From Pseudomonadota bacterium (GTDB lineage: Bacteria; Pseudomonadota; Alphaproteobacteria; Sphingomonadales; Sphingomonadaceae), in assembly GCA_023424095.1 (NCBI GenBank), contig JAFAEG010000024.1, positions 1 through 23,230 on the forward strand: DNA of 23,230 bases, given 5' to 3'. Below the pieces are notes generated by a model. The model was not told the DNA's origin, did not search any database, and saw only the letters and a list, made by a program, of their open reading frames with translations. How positions within the stretch are numbered: position 1 is the first letter of the stretch; every line of letters begins with the position of its first letter. Positions 1 to 7,126 of this stretch are shown in pieces. The translations under genes and the position numbers were made by a program.

Positions 1-1
1 G

Positions 2-3000
2 CTTGCAGGCGTGCGGGGCGGCGATGGCGGCGGGGGCCCGATCGGCGCGACCGGCACGGCGACCTTCGGCGCAGTCCAGCTCGATGCCGGCGCGGTCGGC
101 GGCAATGGCGGCGCTGGCGGCGTCGCCACCGGCGGCAATGCGACCTTGTTCAGCAATGGCGGCGCGGGCGTGATCGTCACCGGCGGTCTGCTGGCGGCGG
201 CCGATGGCATTGGCGGCGATAGCATTGGCGGCACGGGCGGCAGCGGCACGGGCGGAATCGCCGCGATCGACGCGACCGGCGGCAGCATCGCGATCACCAA
301 TGGCGCGACCGTCAATGCGCGGGGCAGAGGCGGCAATATCGACGCGACCGGCACCACTGCCGGCGCGGGCCAGGGCGGCACTGCCCAGGCGACCGCGGCG
401 GGCGCGGGAACGCAGGTCAACATCACTGGCGCGCTGCGCGCCGATGCGACCGGGCGCGGCGGCTTTTCCACCAGCGACACCGCTTTGACCGGGCAGGTCG
501 CCGGCGCGGGAGCGGGCGGCACCGCATTGATCCAGGCCACTGATGGCGCGAGGCTCGGCGCGACCGGCGCGGCCAATGTCATCGCCGATGGCTTTGGCGG
601 CCGGGCCGGCGAAGGCGGAGCGGGCACGGGCGGCAATGCGACCGTTTCGGCGAACGGCGCGAACAGCCTGGTCACGCTCGGCGACACCCTCGTCCAGGCG
701 GACGGCCAGGGCGCCAGCCTCGGCCCGGCGCCGAGCACGCTCACCAGCGGCAATTCCACCGGCGGCCAGGCACTGGTCCAGGCCGGCGGCACCGGCACGG
801 TCCAGATCGGCGGCGCGGGCGCGGGCAATCTGACCGTCAACGCACGCGGCCTGCACGGCGCTGCCAATACCGGCGCGGCCAGCGTTGGGGCGAGCGCCTT
901 GGGCGGGACGGCGCGGATCCAGGCGGGCGGCGGCACGGTGCGGACCGGTCTTGATGCGATTGTCGACGCCAGCGCCGTCGCCGGAAACGGCGCGGCGACC
1001 GGCGGCGCGGCCAATGGCGGCACCGCCGAACTGGTGACCGGCGGCCTCGGCACCATCGCCGTCGGACGCAATGTGATCGCCAGAGCCAATGCCCTTGCCG
1101 GCAACGGCGCGGACACGGGCGGCGAAGGCCGTGGCGGCGTGGCCCGGCTGAACGCGGACGACGGCACGATCACGGCCGCGACCGGCACCTTGTTGAGCGC
1201 CACGGGTCAGGGCGGCACCGGTACCGATGGCGGCGCCGGCTTCGGCGGAAGCGCCGAAGTGAATGGCGTCGCCGACGCGGCCTTCTCCCTCGGCGCGACC
1301 CAATTGGCGGTCGGCGGCACCGGCGGCGCCGGGATCACCAATGGCGGCGCGGCGACCGGCGGCAATGCCCAGATCGTGGTCGACGGCAATGTCCAGCTCG
1401 GCAGCCTGACCGTCGGTGCGGCCGGCGTGGGCGGCGCGGCCAGCGGTCCGGACAGCCGCGGCGGAAGTGCGGACGGCGGCAGCCTGGAACTCGACGTGCT
1501 CGGTGGCGCGCTCAACGTCGCCGGCGCGGGCAATGTGGACGCACGCGGCGTGGCGGGGGTCGGCACCGGCTCCGGCGGGAACGCCACGGGCGGCACGGTC
1601 GATGTGACCACCGCAGCGGGCGCTCAACTGAGCTTCGGCGGCCAGTTGGCGGCCAATGTTTCGGCGGCAACGCCGGGCGCGAACGACACTGCCAATGCCG
1701 GCACGATCACCATCCTGACCGCAGGCACGTCCAGCTTCGGCGGGCTGGCCCTGACCGCCAATTCGCAAGGCAATGGCAGCGGCACCGGCGGCACGATCGA
1801 AATCGACGGCGCCGGAACGACGACCTACGGCAATGCCACTATCGTCACCGCGGGCAGCGGCGCGAACCCGACTTCGGGCGGCATCCGGCTCAGCAACATG
1901 ACCGGCGCGGCCGGCGGCTCGAACCTGACCGCGACCACCGACGGGCCACTCACTGCGACCAATGTGACCGCGGCGCAGAACATCAGCCTGACCGCCAATA
2001 ACGGCCCGCTCAACGCCACCAACGTCAACGCCAATGGCGCGCTGGCGATGACCACCACGACCGGCGCGCTGAACGCGACCAACGTGCGCGGCGGGACCAG
2101 CGCGACGCTGACCACGACGACCGGCGCCTTGACCGCGAACGGCGTCACCGGCGGCAACCTGACGCTGACGACCGGCGGCGGCACCCTCACCGCCAGCAAT
2201 GTCGACGGCGCCGGGGCCGTGGCGCTCAGCTCCGGCACGGGCGCGCTGAATGCCACCACGATCCGGGGCGGCACCTCTGCCACGCTCACCACCACCACAG
2301 GCGCGCTCACCGCAAATGGGGTGACGGGCGGCGCGGCGACGCTGACCACCGGCGGCGGCACGCTGATCGCGACCAATGTCGATGTGACCGGGGCGGCCAG
2401 CCTGTCCTCGGGGACCGGCAATCTGACCGCCACCAACGTCGCGGCCGGCACCGTCGCGACTTTGGCCACGACCACCGGCGCGCTCAACGCCACCACGATC
2501 CGCGGCGGCACCAATGCGGCGCTGGCCACCACGACCGGCGCCCTCACCGCCGATGGCGTCACCGGCGGCGGCACGACCATGACGACGGGCGGCGGCGTGC
2601 TGACCGCGTCGAACGTCGATGTCACCGGCGCGGCCACGCTCAATTCGGGCACCGGCGCATTGACCGCGACCAACATTACGGCGGGCACCAACGCCACGCT
2701 CGGCACCACCAGCGGCGCGCTCAACGCCACCGGCGTGAACGGCGCCGGCATCGCCCTCACCACGGGCAGCGGGGCGCTGACCGCCGCCAATCTCAACGCC
2801 ACGCAGACGATCGCGGCGACCAGCACGACCGGCGCGGTCAACGTTACGACCGCCGCCGCCGGCCAGTCGATCGCGCTTGCGACCGGCGCGACGGTGACTC
2901 TGAACGGCGCGATAGCCTCCCCGCGCGTCAATGTGGATTCGGGCGACATCGCCATCCAGACCGGCGCCAATGTCGGCGGCGCGGGTTCGCAGGTGACGCT

Positions 3001-4063
3001 CGCCGTGCGGCCGAGCGCCAACCAGGCGACGTTCGGCGGCGTTGGCCAGGGGCCGGGCTATACGCTCGACGCAGCCGAGGCGAACCGCATCCAGGGCACC
3101 AGCCTGACCCTCGTCGCCCCGGCGACCGGCGCGGCGGCGAACCGGCCCGCCGACCTGCTCGTCCGCGATGTCACGCTCGACGGCGGACGGCTGACCGCCT
3201 TGCGCCTGCAATCGCCCGGCATTGTGCAGGTGAACGGCAATCTGCTGCTCGCCAATGGCGACGCGGGCCATGCGATCACCATCGACGGCACCAGCCCGGC
3301 CCAGCGCATCGTCTTCCTGACCCCGGGCAGCGTCCGGCTGCGCGACGCCGCCGGCGCGCCGGCGGGAACGGTCACGCTCGACGGGCGCGACATCTGGATC
3401 GTCGGCGCTGAGATGCTTGAGGAATTGCGCCAGAATCGCGATTTCGCCGGCCGCGACATCGCTCTGCTGACGCCCGGCGACGTCACCGCACCGCGCGGCT
3501 TCCTGGAGGGGCAGAATGTCGTGCTTCGCCCGGGCGAGAGCCTGTATGTCCAGAATAGCGGCACGTTGACGGCGTTCGGCGGCATTTCGGTCGGCGGGAC
3601 GCTCACCATCGAAGGCGGGATCAACGGCCAGCCGGCTGACGTCTATGCCTTTGGCCGCCGGGTGGATCCGGCCGGCGACAGCGCCGGCACGCCCTTCTTC
3701 TTCCAGGTCGCGTTCGGCGGTCAGTTCACCGACGCCTCCGACTTCAACACCTGCATCATCAATCCGCGCTTCTGCCCCGGCGGCGGCAATCTGCCGGGCG
3801 ACGATATCGACGGCGGGATCGACAGCGATGGCGATGGCGGACCCGGCACGATGCCGCCCGTGATCCCGAACGACGATCTGATCAGCGAGGCAGCGTTGAG
3901 CGAGCCGCTGATCGAGGAGCCGGTGACCAGCGGCGGCGACAGCAGCGCCTGGACCGAACAAGCCTGCCCGAGCGACAGCGCACAGGACGGCACGCGCAGC
4001 GCCTGCATCGACGAAGTGGCGCCCATCGTGCCGACCACGCCCACCCCGGGGCAGCGCCCATGA
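2..4063 (+). CDS. Giant repetitive beta-helix surface/secreted protein (filamentous-haemagglutinin-like), 3' part only
   Basis: The frame is open to the left edge, so the gene is 5'-truncated by the window; the GTG at 11 is not a convincing start. Residue numbers here count from that GTG. Residues 1-600 are Gly/Ala/Asn-rich, with many degenerate GG-x-A-TGGNA-type units. Residues 665-960 are a regular array of 15 units of 19-20 residues (GALNAT/GALTAN/GTLTAS types). Residues 1000-1215 are a less repetitive beta-rich part. The C-terminus has Cys1248 and Cys1255, a DSDGDG calcium-binding-like motif at about 1271, an acidic linker, then Cys1319 and Cys1332, ending in a Pro/Thr tail. Short Thr/Asn/Gly coils of this kind fit a right-handed beta-helix as in TpsA-type adhesins. 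No autotransporter barrel is present at the C-terminus. The signal peptide and any TPS domain would lie upstream and cannot be seen. The stop overlaps the next start (ATGA). Adhesin is a family-level inference; ligand unknown. Confidence 0.8.
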   Translation, partial: LAGVRGGDGGGGPIGATGTATFGAVQLDAGAVGGNGGAGGVATGGNATLFSNGGAGVIVTGGLLAAADGIGGDSIGGTGGSGTGGIAAIDATGGSIAITNGATVNARGRGGNIDATGTTAGAGQGGTAQATAAGAGTQVNITGALRADATGRGGFSTSDTALTGQVAGAGAGGTALIQATDGARLGATGAANVIADGFGGRAGEGGAGTGGNATVSANGANSLVTLGDTLVQADGQGASLGPAPSTLTSGNSTGGQALVQAGGTGTVQIGGAGAGNLTVNARGLHGAANTGAASVGASALGGTARIQAGGGTVRTGLDAIVDASAVAGNGAATGGAANGGTAELVTGGLGTIAVGRNVIARANALAGNGADTGGEGRGGVARLNADDGTITAATGTLLSATGQGGTGTDGGAGFGGSAEVNGVADAAFSLGATQLAVGGTGGAGITNGGAATGGNAQIVVDGNVQLGSLTVGAAGVGGAASGPDSRGGSADGGSLELDVLGGALNVAGAGNVDARGVAGVGTGSGGNATGGTVDVTTAAGAQLSFGGQLAANVSAATPGANDTANAGTITILTAGTSSFGGLALTANSQGNGSGTGGTIEIDGAGTTTYGNATIVTAGSGANPTSGGIRLSNMTGAAGGSNLTATTDGPLTATNVTAAQNISLTANNGPLNATNVNANGALAMTTTTGALNATNVRGGTSATLTTTTGALTANGVTGGNLTLTTGGGTLTASNVDGAGAVALSSGTGALNATTIRGGTSATLTTTTGALTANGVTGGAATLTTGGGTLIATNVDVTGAASLSSGTGNLTATNVAAGTVATLATTTGALNATTIRGGTNAALATTTGALTADGVTGGGTTMTTGGGVLTASNVDVTGAATLNSGTGALTATNITAGTNATLGTTSGALNATGVNGAGIALTTGSGALTAANLNATQTIAATSTTGAVNVTTAAAGQSIALATGATVTLNGAIASPRVNVDSGDIAIQTGANVGGAGSQVTLAVRPSANQATFGGVGQGPGYTLDAAEANRIQGTSLTLVAPATGAAANRPADLLVRDVTLDGGRLTALRLQSPGIVQVNGNLLLANGDAGHAITIDGTSPAQRIVFLTPGSVRLRDAAGAPAGTVTLDGRDIWIVGAEMLEELRQNRDFAGRDIALLTPGDVTAPRGFLEGQNVVLRPGESLYVQNSGTLTAFGGISVGGTLTIEGGINGQPADVYAFGRRVDPAGDSAGTPFFFQVAFGGQFTDASDFNTCIINPRFCPGGGNLPGDDIDGGIDSDGDGGPGTMPPVIPNDDLISEAALSEPLIEEPVTSGGDSSAWTEQACPSDSAQDGTRSACIDEVAPIVPTTPTPGQRP
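2003..2890 (+). repeat. Tandem 19-20-residue beta-helix repeat array inside the surface protein
   Basis: Fifteen in-frame units of 57 or 60 nt start at 2003, 2063, 2123, 2180, 2240, 2300, 2357, 2417, 2477, 2537, 2594, 2654, 2714, 2771 and 2831. Most begin Gly-(Ala/Thr/Pro)-Leu-(Asn/Thr)-Ala. Units with RGGT recur at 2063, 2240 and 2477. Units with NGVTGG or DGVTGG recur at 2123, 2300 and 2537. Units with (S/T)NVD recur at 2180, 2357 and 2594. Copies of the same type share protein sequence but differ at many synonymous positions, which points to old duplications kept under selection rather than recent slippage. Confidence 0.85.
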
Positions 4064-7000
4064 AGCGGATCGCCTTCCTCGTCTCCGCCGCGACGCTGGC
4101 GCTGGCCGCCGCGCCGGCCGCCGCTCAGCCGCTCAACCTGCGCGACAGCTTCCCGATCGGGACGGCCGGCAATCTGGTCTGCACCGCCCAGGTCGCCGCG
4201 CAGGACCGCGCCTTCGGCGACATGTTCGACCGCGGCTATCAGATGCTCTGTCGCGATGCGGCGGCGCCGGTGGGCAGCCTCTACGCGCTGCGCACCCGCG
4301 GCGGCGATCCGGGCGGCCGGTTGGTGACGCTCCGCCAGGAGAAAGTGGACTGCAATTCGACCCCGGCGTCGCTGCAGATCGCTGATGCCGGAACGGTGCG
4401 GCAGCTCGATTGCCGGGTCCGCAATGCCGATGTCGGCTATCGCATCTACACGGTTGAACGCGGCGGCACGCTCTACGTCGCCGAAGGGCTGGCGGGCTAT
4501 GACAGCGCGCTGCAACTCGGCCTCAGGAGCCTGATGGCGGATCGCGTCGTCGATGGCGAAGTCACGGTCGCACTGACCGGCGCTGGCGATCCCGTCGCCT
4601 TCGCCCGCGCCCAGGCCGGTGCGCTCGATCCGCGGCGAGCGCTGAACGAGGCCTATCGCCGCAACAATGCCGGCGCTTATGCCGAAGCAGGCGAATTCTT
4701 CGCCTCTTTGAGCGCGCTCGACGAACGCGCCACCCGCGCCGAGGCGCTCGCCAACCAGGCGCTGCAGAATTCCAATCTCGGCCGCTATGCCGAGGCCGAG
4801 GTTTTGTTCGGCAAGGCGCAGACGGCCGGCGGCACCGATCCGGTGCTTCGGCGGCGGCTGCGCAATTATCTGGCGCTGCACCTGCTCAACCAGGGCGAAC
4901 TGGAAGCGGCCCGGATCGAGCTGGACCGACCGATCGACAGCGAGCAACTGGCCCCGGCCGAAGGCGCGCCTCGGATCGACGCCGCGGTCGCCGATCAGCT
5001 CAATGCCGAAGCCGCGGGGCGCGCCACTTTGGACCGCGCCACCGCCGTGCTGACGCCCGCCGAGAAGATGCAGATCCTCGAGGGGCAAAGGCTGCAATTG
5101 CTCGGCACGATCATCCGCCTGCAGGGCCGGCCGGCCGAGGCCGTGCCGGTGTTCGGCAACGCCATCAACGATCTGGCCGCGGTGCGCGGCGGCGTGGTCG
5201 CCTCGACGCTGTGGATGCGGGCGCAGATCAACGGCGAACTGGCCTCGATCGCCGAACGCGGCGGCGACCGGGCCGAGGCGGAACGGCTGCACCTCGCAGC
5301 CATCGCCTTGCTCGAAACCGATTATCCCGGCTCCGACGCCCTCTTGAGTGCGCGTGGCCGCCTCGCCGGCTTCTATGCCCGCACGCAGCGGCCCGCGGAG
5401 GCCATCGCCCTTTACCGCGCGATGGTGGCCAGCGATGTCGAAAGCGGCGCGGGCTCGGTCGTGATCCGCCGCGCGCTCGATCCCTATTTCGCTTTGCTCA
5501 CGGCCCCCGGCGCGCCCGCCGACGCGGCGTCCGACCTGTTCCTGGCATCCCAGGTCGCGCTCCGGCCCGGGGTCGCGCAGACGCTGGCGGTGCTGGCGCG
5601 CGAGCTCAGTGCCGGCAGCGACGAGGAATCGCGGCTGTTCCGCCAGGCGGTCGCGCTGACCCGCGATGTCGAACGCACCCGAGTCGCGATTAATCGCGCC
5701 CAGGCGCTGCCCGCCCCTGACGCCGCCGCGGTCGCCGCCTTGCAGGCCCAGCTTGCAAGCTTCCAACAATCGCAGGCCGCGACCCAGGCGCAATTGAGCG
5801 AATTCCCCCGCTCTCGAGTCGCCTCGCCGACCACGATCACCCTCGCCGATCTGCAGCGCCAGCTCCGCGCCGGCGAGGCCTATTACAAGCTGACCGCGCT
5901 CGGCGGCTCGCTCTACGCGGTGCTGGTAACGCCGTCGGCGGCGCGCGCCTTCCGGATCGAGGGGTCGAACGATCTGCTCGAGGAGCAGGTCGATACGTTG
6001 CGGGCGACGATCAGCCTGGTCGAAGATGGCGAGACGGTCACTTACCCCTATGACGTCGAGACCGCGCATGCGCTCTATCAGCGCCTGTTCGGGCCGGTCG
6101 CGGGCGAGCTGGCCGGGATCAGCCACCTGATCTTCGAGCCCGACGGTGCGATGCTGCGCCTGCCGCCGAACCTGCTGGTCGAAACCCAGGCGAGCGTCGA
6201 GGCCTATCGCCGCCGTGCCGCCGCGCCCGGGGCCGACGCCTTCGATTTCCGCGGCGTGCAATGGTTCGGCCGCACCCGCCAGATCAGCACGGCGGTGACC
6301 GCCCGCGCCTTCACCGACATTCGCGCCGCCCGCCCGTCGCGCGCCGCCAACCAATATCTCGGCTTCGGCGAGAATGCCCCGGCCACGCCGACGATGATCT
6401 CCACCAGCGTGAGCAGCGGCGAGATTGATGCCGAATGCACCTGGGCGCTGGCGGCGTGGGACCGGCCCATTTCCGCCGACGAGCTGAACGCCGCGCGGCG
6501 CGCGATCGGCGGCGGCAGCGACATCGTCACCGGTGCGGCATTCAGCGACACCGCGATCCGCGCGCGGACCGACCTCGACCAATATCGCGTCATGCATTTC
6601 GCCACGCACGGCTTCGTCGTGCCGCCGCGCCCCGAATGCCCGGCGCGGCCGTCTTTGCTCACCAGCTTCGGCGGCGCGGGCTCGGACGGGCTGCTCAGCT
6701 TCCGCGAGATTTTCGACCTGCAGCTCGACGCCGATCTGATCATCCTGTCGGCTTGCGACACCGCCGGCCAGGCGGGTTTCACGGCGACGGCCGAAACCGG
6801 CCTGACCAGCGGCGGCGACTTCGCGCTGGACGGGCTGGTCCGCGCTTTCGTCGGCGCTGGCGGGCGGATGGTGGTGGCCAGCCACTGGCCGGTGCCGGAC
6901 CAATATGAAGCGACCGAGAAGCTCGTCTCCGGCCTGTTCACGGCGCCAGCCGGGACAGCCACCGCGGCCGCTCTGGGCCAGGCGCAGCGCGCGCTGATGG

Positions 7001-7110
7001 ACGACGCCGCGACCTCTCACCCATATTATTGGTCGGGATTTGCGGTTATCGGCGACGGAACCACTCCCGTTATCCGCGCCGATCCGCTACGAACTGCCGG
7101 GAGAGATTGA
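4060..7110 (+). CDS. Secreted TPR-CHAT caspase-like protein
   Basis: The 1016-residue product starts with a clear Sec signal peptide (MKRIAFLV..., cleavage likely after AAAQ near residue 23). Next comes an N-terminal domain (about 25-180) with four cysteines, probably disulfide-bonded. TPR-like helical repeats follow (about 190-450, with A/E-rich helix pairs such as NNAGAYAEAGEFF), then a short Gln/Ala coiled-coil stretch (about 550-585) and a C-terminal CHAT domain (about 595-1005). The caspase-type dyad is visible: His850 in HFATHG and Cys899 in LSACDTA. The late GxGGRMVVASHWPVPD segment is also typical of CHAT. CHAT proteins are cysteine peptidases or their relatives. Here the signal peptide places the domain in the periplasm or outside, where a reactive cysteine must survive oxidation. 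The ATG overlaps the preceding stop by 4 nt, implying translational coupling to the beta-helix protein, which is the obvious candidate substrate or partner (inference). Confidence 0.88.
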   Translation: MKRIAFLVSAATLALAAAPAAAQPLNLRDSFPIGTAGNLVCTAQVAAQDRAFGDMFDRGYQMLCRDAAAPVGSLYALRTRGGDPGGRLVTLRQEKVDCNSTPASLQIADAGTVRQLDCRVRNADVGYRIYTVERGGTLYVAEGLAGYDSALQLGLRSLMADRVVDGEVTVALTGAGDPVAFARAQAGALDPRRALNEAYRRNNAGAYAEAGEFFASLSALDERATRAEALANQALQNSNLGRYAEAEVLFGKAQTAGGTDPVLRRRLRNYLALHLLNQGELEAARIELDRPIDSEQLAPAEGAPRIDAAVADQLNAEAAGRATLDRATAVLTPAEKMQILEGQRLQLLGTIIRLQGRPAEAVPVFGNAINDLAAVRGGVVASTLWMRAQINGELASIAERGGDRAEAERLHLAAIALLETDYPGSDALLSARGRLAGFYARTQRPAEAIALYRAMVASDVESGAGSVVIRRALDPYFALLTAPGAPADAASDLFLASQVALRPGVAQTLAVLARELSAGSDEESRLFRQAVALTRDVERTRVAINRAQALPAPDAAAVAALQAQLASFQQSQAATQAQLSEFPRSRVASPTTITLADLQRQLRAGEAYYKLTALGGSLYAVLVTPSAARAFRIEGSNDLLEEQVDTLRATISLVEDGETVTYPYDVETAHALYQRLFGPVAGELAGISHLIFEPDGAMLRLPPNLLVETQASVEAYRRRAAAPGADAFDFRGVQWFGRTRQISTAVTARAFTDIRAARPSRAANQYLGFGENAPATPTMISTSVSSGEIDAECTWALAAWDRPISADELNAARRAIGGGSDIVTGAAFSDTAIRARTDLDQYRVMHFATHGFVVPPRPECPARPSLLTSFGGAGSDGLLSFREIFDLQLDADLIILSACDTAGQAGFTATAETGLTSGGDFALDGLVRAFVGAGGRMVVASHWPVPDQYEATEKLVSGLFTAPAGTATAAALGQAQRALMDDAATSHPYYWSGFAVIGDGTTPVIRADPLRTAGRD

Positions 7111-7126
7111 ACTTTTTCGGAACCGG

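Noticed and set aside
1..1700. PE-PGRS-like mycobacterial protein, suggested by Gly/Ala runs
   Set aside because: No PE domain is visible, and the downstream TamA/TamB, TonB receptor and Sec signal peptides show a Gram-negative host.
2003..2890. Regularly spaced repeats that might be a CRISPR array
   Set aside because: The units are in-frame, degenerate at third positions, lack constant repeats with unique spacers, and continue the coding frame of the beta-helix protein.
3721..7020. Long antisense open frame opposite the CHAT gene
   Set aside because: Its translation is Arg/Gly/Gln/Ala-rich with no domain or signal, and it lies opposite a gene with clear motifs. High GC makes such stop-free shadows common; the same holds for minus-strand frames at 7070-9034, 9355-12438 and 20583-21998.
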